DNA from: Sedimentisphaerales bacterium
Lineage (GTDB): Bacteria > Planctomycetota > Phycisphaerae > Sedimentisphaerales > Anaerobacaceae
Direction of reading: 5' to 3'
Length of the DNA stretch: 64,000 nt
Assembly: GCA_016927855.1 (NCBI GenBank)
Contig: JAFGLV010000031.1
Coordinates: forward strand, 1-64,000
The notes beneath the pieces were generated by a model, which saw only the letters and a list, made by a program, of their open reading frames with translations, made no database searches and was not told where the DNA came from. Below, piece by piece: positions 42,959 through 52,600 of this stretch (position 1 is the first letter of the stretch; each line of letters begins with the position of its first letter). The position numbers and the translations under genes were made by a program.

Positions 42959-44509
42959 ATGAAGGTCCTGTTTGTCATCAAAGAAATCGATTTTGCCGAC
43001 CACATCGCGGTCCCGTACCTGTCAGCCGTGGCCAAGGAATTGGGGTGGGAGACGAACCTCTGTATTCTGGACCAGACGGACCTGATGCGGGCGGTTCATC
43101 GCGAGCGGCCCGACGTCGTGGCTTATTCGGCCAACGTGATGAGCTTCGAGGCGCTGACGGCGGCGCACCGAGAAGCACAGAGTGAATTCGCGTTCATCTC
43201 GATCATGGGCGGACCCCATCCGACGTTCAGCCCTGAGACATTTGCGTCGGCCGGCGTCGATGCGTTCTGCGCGGGAGAAGGGGAGTTGGTCTTCCGCGAT
43301 TTCCTACGGCGCATCGAGCAGGGGCGATCCTTTGACGATGTGCCGAATCTGATCACCGCCAAGGGTCGCAACGAGGTGCGTCCGTTGGTTGACTGTCTGG
43401 ATGAGTTGCCGTTTCCCGATCGTGACATTACCCTCGCCGACACCTTCTTAAAGGACACGCCCAAGAAGACGTTCTACGCTACGCGAGGATGCCCCTTCAG
43501 TTGCAGCTACTGCTGCAACAACTACTACAAGAAGCTCTATCGAGGCAAGGGGCGCATCGCCAGACGTTTCTCGGTCGAACGCGTGATTCGAGAGATCGAA
43601 TTCGTGCGCGACCGCTATCGCATGGATTTCGTCAAGTTCGGCGACGATCTTTTCGCCATGAAGGCGGACGATTGGTTGGAAGAGTTCGCACGGGAGTATG
43701 CTGGTCGCATTGGCATACCTTTCAACTGCTACCTGCGTTTGGATCGAGTGGACGCCGATTTGCTGCGCCTGCTGAAACAGGCGGGCTGCTATTCCGTTCA
43801 CCTCTCCGTGGACAGCACCTCCGAAGTCGTCAGAGAGAAGGTGCTGGGCCGACGCATGCGCCAGATCGACATCGTCGAAACGTTGCGCCTGATCCACAGT
43901 TTCGGCATCAATACATGGGTCAACTACATGCTCGCGGCCCCCGGATCCACGCTGGCGGACGACCTGGGTACGATCGCTTTGAACAAGAAGGCCCACGTGA
44001 CTTATCCGGCCTACAGCACCACGGTTCCGGTGAAAGGCACCGCGCTGTATGACTACAGCCTGCAGCGAGGTCTGATCGATCCGGACGGCCCCATCAACGG
44101 CCTGGCTGGTTGCAGTCAAATCTCTACGCTCCGCGGATGGTCCCTGCGCGAGAGACAGATCCGATACAACATCTTCCTTGTCGGAGCCGTTATCGCCAAG
44201 CTGCCTTTTCCCCTGGATTGGCTGGCGACGCAGATGATCAAGGTGGTGCCTCCCAACCGCGTGTTCGTTAAATTGCGTCAAGTCTACTACCGCTATTCCA
44301 TCGAGAACCGAATCTTCAATCTGTACCGCTACGGACGGCCAGCGCTCGTCAAGGTCAAGGCGGCTGTCTGTGATCGGAGAGAAGACCCACCGTCAGCGCG
44401 GCAACCGCTTGCGTGCCGGCAAGGAATCATGCCACTGCCTGGTCGGGAATCGTCACACGGCCGCACAGTCGAGAGAGTGTTATGTTCCAAGGAAAACGAG
44501 TGCTTGTGA
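42959..44509 (+). CDS. B12-binding-type radical SAM enzyme, 516 aa
   Basis: The N-terminal ~130 residues form a Rossmann-like domain of the cobalamin-binding class (SIMGGPHPTFSPETFA; the usual DxHxxG cobalamin His motif is not obvious). The radical SAM motif CPFSCSYC has Cys 178, 182 and 185. A C-terminal helical region extends to ~450, and the last ~40 residues are disordered. Such enzymes methylate unactivated carbons or rearrange sugars. The gene overlaps the next one by 28 bases. A C-methylated or otherwise unusual sugar is plausible. Confidence 0.8.
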   Translation: MKVLFVIKEIDFADHIAVPYLSAVAKELGWETNLCILDQTDLMRAVHRERPDVVAYSANVMSFEALTAAHREAQSEFAFISIMGGPHPTFSPETFASAGVDAFCAGEGELVFRDFLRRIEQGRSFDDVPNLITAKGRNEVRPLVDCLDELPFPDRDITLADTFLKDTPKKTFYATRGCPFSCSYCCNNYYKKLYRGKGRIARRFSVERVIREIEFVRDRYRMDFVKFGDDLFAMKADDWLEEFAREYAGRIGIPFNCYLRLDRVDADLLRLLKQAGCYSVHLSVDSTSEVVREKVLGRRMRQIDIVETLRLIHSFGINTWVNYMLAAPGSTLADDLGTIALNKKAHVTYPAYSTTVPVKGTALYDYSLQRGLIDPDGPINGLAGCSQISTLRGWSLRERQIRYNIFLVGAVIAKLPFPLDWLATQMIKVVPPNRVFVKLRQVYYRYSIENRIFNLYRYGRPALVKVKAAVCDRREDPPSARQPLACRQGIMPLPGRESSHGRTVERVLCSKENECL

Positions 44510-45432
44510 CCGGCGGTGCCGGCTTCGTGGGAGCGAATCTGGTCCGGCGCCTGTCGGATCTGGGCGCCGACGTTCGCGCCACACTTCACGTCAAGGACGC
44601 GGTGATCGCAGACGAACGGGTTGACTATGTCCGATGCGATCTGACCAGGGCCGAGGATTGCGCCAGCGTGTGCCAGGGCGTGGACTACGTGTTTCTGTGT
44701 GCGGCCGTGACCGCCGGAGCAGGCATGATGGAGAGCAAGCCCCTTTTCTTGCTGACGCCGAACGTCATGATGAGCATGCTCATGCTCGAAGCCGCCTACG
44801 AGGCTAAGGTCAAGAAGGTGCTCTTCATCAGCAGCAACACCGTATACCCCGTGACGGACCATCCGGTCAAGGAAGACGAAGTGACCGGTGAGTTCTTCGA
44901 GAAGTACTTCATCGCCGGCTGGCTCAAGCGCTTCTGCGAAGCCACCTGCGAGATGTACGCCACGAAGATCAAGGACCCGATGAAGGTGGTGGTGGTCCGG
45001 CCGGCCAATATCTACGGTCCTTACGATGATTTCGAATGGGCCACCAGTCACGTCCTGCCGGCGCTGATCCGGCGCGTGGTGGAACGCCACGACCCGATTC
45101 AGGTCTGGGGAGACGGACAAGACATCAAGGACTTCATCTACGTGGAAGACTTTGTCGCAGGTATGCTGCTGGCCATGGAGAAGATCGATACCTTCGAACA
45201 CATCAACCTGGCCAGCGGCAGAGAGCATCGTCTCTGTGACATGCTGGAGTTGATCCTCGAGCTTGACGGGTACACCGATGCGCGCATCGAGTACGACGTG
45301 ACCAAGCCGACCATGATTCCGAAACGCCTGATCGATCCGGCCAAGGCGCAACGCTTGTTGGGTTTCCAGGCCACCACACCTATCGAGACCGGCATGCAGA
45401 AAACCCTCGACTGGTACAGGAGCACCTTATGA
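44482..45432 (+). CDS. NAD-dependent epimerase/dehydratase family, 316 aa
   Basis: VLVTGGAGFVGANLVRRL at the N-terminus and FISSNTVYPVTDHPVKEDEV give the nucleotide and Ser motifs. The YxxxK segment reads AGWLKRFCEATCEMY, again with Ala where Tyr is usual, as in the protein at 41412. VVVVRPANIYGPYDDFEWAT and KDFIYVEDFVAGMLLAME are the usual blocks. Both proteins may form a heteromeric or sequential pair. It begins inside the radical SAM gene and overlaps the kinase gene by four bases. Confidence 0.75.
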   Translation: MFQGKRVLVTGGAGFVGANLVRRLSDLGADVRATLHVKDAVIADERVDYVRCDLTRAEDCASVCQGVDYVFLCAAVTAGAGMMESKPLFLLTPNVMMSMLMLEAAYEAKVKKVLFISSNTVYPVTDHPVKEDEVTGEFFEKYFIAGWLKRFCEATCEMYATKIKDPMKVVVVRPANIYGPYDDFEWATSHVLPALIRRVVERHDPIQVWGDGQDIKDFIYVEDFVAGMLLAMEKIDTFEHINLASGREHRLCDMLELILELDGYTDARIEYDVTKPTMIPKRLIDPAKAQRLLGFQATTPIETGMQKTLDWYRSTL

Positions 45433-46562
45433 TCGTCACCCATACCTCCTCGAAAACCTCGTTGTGTGATCTCGACGCGGACCGCCAACTCGGCGCTGAG
45501 ACCGGTCTGGCGGAGCTGCGCAGCGAAAGCGGGGACGCGATCGAGAGCCGCCGCATCGTGGCGGGTCACCCGATGATTATCACCCGAACGCCTTTTCGGA
45601 TTTCCTTCTTTGGCGGTGGGTCGGACTATCCGGTCTACTATCGAGAGCACGGTGGTCAGGTACTGAACACGACGATCAACCAATACTGCTATATCACCTG
45701 CCGCTACCTGCCTCCGTTCTTCGACTACAAGTACCGCATCCGCTACTCCAAGAGCGAGCTGACCAACACCATCGACGAGATCGAACATCCCTCGGTTCGG
45801 GAGTGTTTGCGTTTCAGCGGCATCGAGCACGGCGTCGAGATTGTTCATACCAGCGATATCCCCGCCATGTCCGGCATCGGGTCCAGCTCGTCCTTCACCG
45901 TGGGTTTGTTGCAGGCGCTTTATGCCCTCAAGGGAGAGATGGTCACCAAGCGACGACTGGCTCTGGATGCGATCAACATCGAGCAGAACATCATCGGTGA
46001 GAACGTCGGCTCTCAGGATCAGACGGCCGCGGCCTTCGGCGGTTTCAATCACATCGAGTTCGGAGGAAGGAACGACGGCATTTTTGTCCAGCCGGTGGTC
46101 CTGCCGCCAGAGAAACTGGGTTACCTTCAGGACAATCTGCTGTTCTATTTCACCGGGTTCAGCCGGTATTCCTCCGAGATTGCCACGGAACAAATCCGCA
46201 ACACACCCAAGAAGATACCGGAGCTCACGCGCATGCGGGACATGGTGCCCGAGGCGCTGGATATCCTGAAAGGGCCGGTCGAAGGTTATCATCAATTTGG
46301 GCGGCTCTTGCAGGAGTCGTGGGTGCTCAAGAGGCAGTTGACGGCACTCGTCTCCAACCCCACCATCGATGCCATTTACGATACGGCGGTCCGAGCCGGC
46401 GCGCTGGGGGGCAAGCTCTGCGGCGCCGGCGGTGGGGGGTTCTTTCTCTTCTTCGTTCCGCCGGAGAAGCAGCGCCAGGTCAAACACGCTCTGCGACGCC
46501 TCCTGCTGGTGCCGATGAGGTTCGAGAACCTGGCGTCGCATATCGTCTTCTATGTCAACTGA
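45429..46562 (+). CDS. hddA: GHMP kinase, HddA-like (heptose-7-phosphate kinase type), 377 aa
   Basis: The substrate motif RTPFRISFFGGGSDYPVYYR is that of D-glycero-D-manno-heptose 7-phosphate kinases. The ATP loop is IPAMSGIGSSSSFTVGLLQA and the C-terminal GGKLCGAGGGGFFLFF is motif 3. ATG 45429 overlaps the previous stop; the conserved core begins at 45573, so the first 48 residues are an extension or a wrong start. It would make a sugar-1-phosphate for the HddC-like enzyme upstream. Heptose is the likely substrate, fucose/arabinose-type sugars a possibility. Confidence 0.78.
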   Translation: MIVTHTSSKTSLCDLDADRQLGAETGLAELRSESGDAIESRRIVAGHPMIITRTPFRISFFGGGSDYPVYYREHGGQVLNTTINQYCYITCRYLPPFFDYKYRIRYSKSELTNTIDEIEHPSVRECLRFSGIEHGVEIVHTSDIPAMSGIGSSSSFTVGLLQALYALKGEMVTKRRLALDAINIEQNIIGENVGSQDQTAAAFGGFNHIEFGGRNDGIFVQPVVLPPEKLGYLQDNLLFYFTGFSRYSSEIATEQIRNTPKKIPELTRMRDMVPEALDILKGPVEGYHQFGRLLQESWVLKRQLTALVSNPTIDAIYDTAVRAGALGGKLCGAGGGGFFLFFVPPEKQRQVKHALRRLLLVPMRFENLASHIVFYVN

Positions 46563-46615
46563 CGCTCAGGTTGAGGACAGCTTTCGAGTCAACACTTATG
46601 CGGGGTAATGAAGCC

Positions 46616-49600
46616 ATGCCAACGAAGCCAAGGACGCCGCTGTTTTCCGTTTACTCGGTTATCAAGAACGTTGCGAACCGCGAACGGATGTTCCGGCGAT
46701 CCATCGAAAGCGTCCTCGGTCAGACGTTCACCGATTTCGAGTACGTGATCCAGGACGGTGGATCCACGGACCAGACGGCTCAGATCATCGCCGAATACGC
46801 CGATCCGCGCATTCAGTTCCTTTCCGTTCCCGATTCCTGCGGGGAAGAAGGGTTCTTCCGCGTCCTGAAGCGCTGTCGAGGCAAGTACATCGGCTCATGC
46901 CTGTCCGATGAAGAGCTGTTCCCGGACGCGCTGGAGAGCGCACGCCGGGCCTTTGAAGATCACCCGAACATCGCCGCCTTCTACGGCAATGTCAGCTATG
47001 TCAACGAGGATGGACAGAAGTGGGGACCCCGCGTGCCGCCGCATCCGTTCTCTCTCGAAGCGTATGTGTGCCAGGACCTGGTTCCGCCTTTCTGCTCGTC
47101 GTTCTTTCGGCGCCAGGCTATCGAGAAGGCGGGATTGCACGACCACCACTGGCGTTATGGCATAGGAGAGTTCGAGTTTTGGATTCGAATTGCTGGCGTG
47201 GGTGAGATCATCTACCTGCCATTGGACGTCACCTACTACGGCCGGCATGCGCAGTCCAATACACGCAGCGTGGGAATCTACGATCAGTTGACGGTCGAGC
47301 GCGAGCGCGTCATGCCCGACTTGTTTCGCGAGAACAGAGTTCTGCGCGAGTGCCATGTCACTGTCGAGCAAGCGATTGCCGCCAACTACGTCTGGGCTGC
47401 CCGGGGAGTATTCAATCTTGAAGGCGGGTCGGCGAAGTGCAAGTATTTCATGCAACAGGCCGCGCGGCATGACCCGGACAGTCCTCAGTTAGCGCGGTTG
47501 AAGACCCAGTTACGCGGAAAGAACTCCACGCCGTCGGCGAACGAGGTTCCTTCGTCCGTCGTCCGCACGACACCTTCGACGGCTCCGACGCAGGAATTCG
47601 CACGTTGGCTCAAAGTCCTGTCTGCCATGGACAACCGGCTGTACTACCGCGATCAGTCCCCTCAGACCTTGGCGGCGTTGTGGTCTCTAGCTCGCGATTT
47701 CGATCCGACCGTGATTGTCGAGCTGGGCACGCTCGGAGGGCTGTCCCTGCGCACCTGGCTGGCGGCCACCGAACGGGCCAGAGTTGTAGCCATCGATCTG
47801 AGTTTCACCAAGCTTGCGCAGACGCGTCGCCTTCTGCCTGCGGATCTGTCCCGTGTCACCCTTCTGGAGCAGGATATCCTGAAGACCGACTTCGCGTCCC
47901 GATGGACCGCCCAGGATCGGGTGGTGCTCTTTGTGGATGCGCACGATCTGCCCCACGTGCCGATCATGGAGCATGTGCTTGCTCACGCTCTGCCGGCGCT
48001 GCCCGACGGCAGCTTGGTCATTGTGGACGACCTGTGGTTCAGCGAGCAAAGACTGACGCACGATAGTGCGAGAGCCTTTCTGGAGAGCCGCGTCGTCGGG
48101 GAGATCGACGAACTCCAGTGCTTCAACGGGCACTACGCGCCTTACCACGAACGCGGGTCATTCATGGGCTTTGCCGAGGTGATCCCGCTGCTGGATTTCG
48201 TCAACCGATATGGCGTCACGCTTGTCTACGAGCAGAGGGGTAAACACGCACACTTCACCTGGAGCCGAGACTACCTTTCACGGAACCGGGCAGATCTTCG
48301 GGAGAGCCCGGCCGAACGTAACGGATGGCGCGGCGCCGTCTTGTACAATCCGCTGGAATCCGTACCTGTGTCTGGCCCGCTACGCGAGACGATGCGTTGC
48401 CTCGCGGCGACCTACTCGCAGGGCAAGACCAAACAAGTGGCCGAGCACCTCCAGCAGCTTCTCTCGCAACACCCACACGACCAAGGGGTGGGGTTTGCCT
48501 TTGCTGTCTGTCTGGCCAAACTGGGCTTGCTTTCGCAGGCGAGAGACGTTCTTGCCGCCGGTGCGATGGAGCCCAACCCTCCGCGGTACCAGCGGCTCCT
48601 TGATGACCTCACCGCGCGGGTCGAACCACCCGCTTCACCCCAGCCGGAGGACGAGGACGGCCTGACCATCTTTGCTCTGCCCAAACCCTTTGACGGCGAC
48701 ATTGGCACCATTCAGAAAAATGCGATTCGGAGCTGGGCGCGACTCAGGCCCAGGCCTGAGATCATTCTCTTCGGCGACGAGGCCGGGACCCGACAAATGG
48801 CGGAAGAGGTCGGCGCGCAGCATATTCGCGGGATCGAACGCAATGAGTTCGGCACACCGCTGGTCGACAAGCTGTTTCAGGCGGCCCAGGACCACGCTTC
48901 ACACAGTGTCGTTGCCTATGTGAACGCCGACATGATCCTCTTCCAGGACTTTGTCGAAGCCGCACGAAGAGTGCGAGCCGAGCTGTCGGACTTCCTGCTG
49001 ATCGGTCAACGCTGGGACCTTCCGCTTCTTGATGAAATCGATTTCGACCGATCCGACTGGCAGGCAGCGCTCCAGAGGCAGATGCAGGAGCATGCCATGA
49101 TTCACCCCGAGTCGGGCCTGGACTATTTTGTCTTTCGCAAGGGACTGTGGCCCACGATTCCGCCATTTGCGCTGGGACGGACCGTCTGGGACAACTGGCT
49201 GGTCATGGACCCCAATCAGCGCGGCATTCCCGTCGTCGACGGCACGGAGTATGTCACGGCGGTGCACCAGGATCACGACTATGCACACATGACCGGCGGG
49301 CGAGAGGAGGCCTGGAAAGGCACCGAAGCGACGCGAAACCGCGCGCTGGCCGGCAAGACGGACCGTTCCGGGCGAACGTCCGGCGCCACGTGGATCCTCA
49401 AGAGCGACGGGAAACTGGTAAAGGCCGAGCCGCGGGGATCCTGGTGCGACACCGTGGTGTACAAAGACCAGAGGAGCGTTTGGCTGCTGGAGCACGCCAA
49501 CAGGCTGCTGGCCCTTGACAAGCACGCACTGGCAGCCAGCAAGTGCGAAGAAGCGCTGGTGCTGATGCATGCCCTGCTTCGTCGCGCCCGGCGCACGCGC

Positions 49601-52600
49601 CGTCCGGACAATGACCAGGATCATACGCTTCTCGCGCAGCGATACGTGAGCTGCCACATGCTGCTGGCCCAGTGCTGTCTGAAGATGGGACGCTACGATC
49701 GAGTCACCGCAGTCTATACGCAGCTCTTGGAGAATTCCCTGGTCCACATCCCGCAGTCCATGCGCGATGATGTTACGCGACTGCGCGATCGGTTCCTCCG
49801 CCTGTCGTCGTTGCAACCGTCGGTGCCTCCGCCCGTCGCAGAGCGCGAAACCGAGACACGTCCCCAGCACCGTCACGACGGTACTCCTGCAGGCGATGCA
49901 TCGATTCGCTGCCACTCATCCTCGGGCGGCGCGCGCCACGTGGCCCCGAAGGTGTCGGTCATTCTGGCCTGTCACGATGCGCAGGAGTTCCTTCCGGAGT
50001 GTCTCGACAGCATCCTCGCGCAAACCATGTCGGACTGGGAATTGCACGTTCTCGACGACGGCAGCGCCGACGGGACGCGGCGCATCATTGCGGACTATGC
50101 CGGTCGCGATGAGCGGATCATCCCTTACTACTTCGATGACAACGCTGGCCCGTACGTCCGACGCAACCGTGCCATCGAGCGCGCCGGCGCGCCCTTTATC
50201 GTGATCCAGGACGCCGATGACCTCATGTGCCCGAACAAGCTCGAGCGATTGCATCGAGCCATCACGCAGGATGAACGTCTCGGGGTCGTTGGCTCGTTCT
50301 ACCGGATGTTCCTCGACCGGTACCAGGGGCCGGATCACACCGAGGACGTGATACTTACGACCACGCACGAACAGATTCTCGAGGACTATCGCAACGGCGG
50401 GATATGCGACTATGCCTGGCACGGTTCCGCCATCATCCGCAAGCGTCTGTTCGAAGACATTGGTCCCTATGACGAGAATCCTTTCAGTTCGGATTCGTTC
50501 TGGTTGGCCAAGGTGGCCGAGTACGCCAGCCGCAGCGACGAGCTTCGGTTGAAGAACATCCCTGAATTTCTCACGTTGCGGCGCATGCGTGCCGACTCGC
50601 AAACCGGCAGTTTACCTTCATTCGATCCTCGCGGTCGCCGGGCTAGATTCAGGGAGTATCGCAGGAGCAGACTGTCGGAGGTGATACAGAAGCTCGATGC
50701 CGATCCGACGGTTGATGTCAAAGCAGAATTGCGCAAAAGCGTCTGCGGCGACTTCATCCAGAGGCACGAGCATCTCTTCAAGGACTGGGAGAGCCAGCCG
50801 CTGACCGCGCGCATCGTGGGCCAGTTCATGGCCAGAATCTACTCGCAGTTCGGCACGGGACAACTCGTCCGCTGCATCAATACGTGCGGCATCGTCGAAC
50901 GCCTGGCGTCAGGAATCGCGCAGACGGTGCGGGCCTACGATCTCGTGAGGGGCCTGGCCTATTTCGCCTTGGGGCTGCCGGACAAGAGCCGACTCTACTT
51001 GGAGCGTGAGGCTCAGACACACGGTACGGAAGTGGCGCGCGCGTTCTGCGTGCGCCACCTGGATCGATACGATCCTCAATGGACCCGCGCGGACCGTATC
51101 GCCATGGTGCGAGACGCGCTGTTCGGCGCCGAACCGTTCGGGCGGTCGGCCGGGGCCGAGTCTGCCATGCTCAGGTGCGTCGCTGACCGCCGCTCTCGTC
51201 ACGCGACGCCTCTGTCCATTGTTGTGCCGTGCGGGGTCGTGCCGTCGGGGTGGAGCCAACAGGTAGCGGCGCTGAACGCTCAGACCGATAAGGGTTTCGA
51301 GGTGATCGTACTGGGACGCGACCCCGACTCCAGCGATGTTTCAAGCCTGCTCCAGGACGCGGATTTCGACTACGTCGTACTCGAGGCCGGAGAGGAACTC
51401 AGCCCGTGGCGCCAGAGAAATGCCGCGGTCGCGCATGCCAGAGGTTCGCATGTCGCGTTTCTGGGGGAATGGGTGGTTCCCGAGCCGGAATTCGTGCAGC
51501 GAGTCGTCCGGCGTTTTGAGGCCGAGGACATTAACGGGTTGCGCGGCCGGATTCTCTCGGACGGCGCGATGCCGGTATGCTTCGACCTCGGGTCGGAGAC
51601 CTTGTGCGCCGCGTGCGATGCCGACGAAATGTGCGTCTTCCCCAAGGACGTCTTCACTTTGCTGGGCGGATTTGCCGAGACGCCGTTCATGCGGGGGGCG
51701 TTCCAACTGTCGTACCGGATCTACACCGGCGCAGAAATACCCGCTCGGCCGATTCTCTATTGTCCCGAGGTCGTCGCCCGATACATCGGTCCGCGACAGG
51801 AGCGCGAACGCCTGGTCGACCGCTCTTCCCTGGAGAATCACTTCTGCATCGACTACCTCAAGCGGGCCGGCCTCCTCCAGAATGGCGACATCTACCTCAC
51901 TATGACTTTCTTCGGGTTTGTTTCGGGCCTCTATTGCCTCTCGGACCAAGCCGATGAGCGACACTTCGAGCATTTGTTGGACAACTGCCTGTTCTTCGGC
52001 AGGCGCTTTCCGCGGGTGGCGGTGGAGCGCGCCGAGGCGGCGCTGGCGTACCGGCCGGATTCCCTGGTCGCCCGGCATATCGCGGCATCGCTGTATGCCA
52101 GGCTCGATCAGCCCGGGCACGCGTGCAGGCTGCTTGAAGAAGCCCTATCGCCGCTGGAGGGACTCCTCGCATTGGGGCGGATCGATCGTGCCAGGTCGGA
52201 GTTCACCAACTACACCGACGTCTGTGAATGCTACGTGGGCGGTTGCACGCTTTTGGCTCAATGCTATCTGAAGGTGGGGCGTCACGACAAAGTCGTCGCG
52301 GTCTATACGCGTCTTTTGGAGAACCCGCACGTCCAAGTCTCCGAGAGCCAGAGAAAGGACATGGAGCGCGTGCGCGACCGACTGCTGGGTATGTTGGACG
52401 CGACGCTGCCGGTGCCTCGGTCTGTCGCACCTCGAGACGCGATGAACCGCAGCGCCACGTGCGAGCCGCCGACGGAAACCATATCGCGCCGACCGGACGA
52501 GGTCCCCACCGCATCGCCGCCCGACCGAGCAGAGCCGCTTGCTGTTTCCGAAGCCGCAGATGTGCATGCAGAGGCAGTGGCGAAGCTCGAGGCCAGGTAC

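Noticed and set aside
46319-46597. N-terminal extension of the giant protein
   Set aside because: The frame is open upstream but overlaps the GHMP kinase gene in another phase, and the GT2 domain begins just after ATG 46616.
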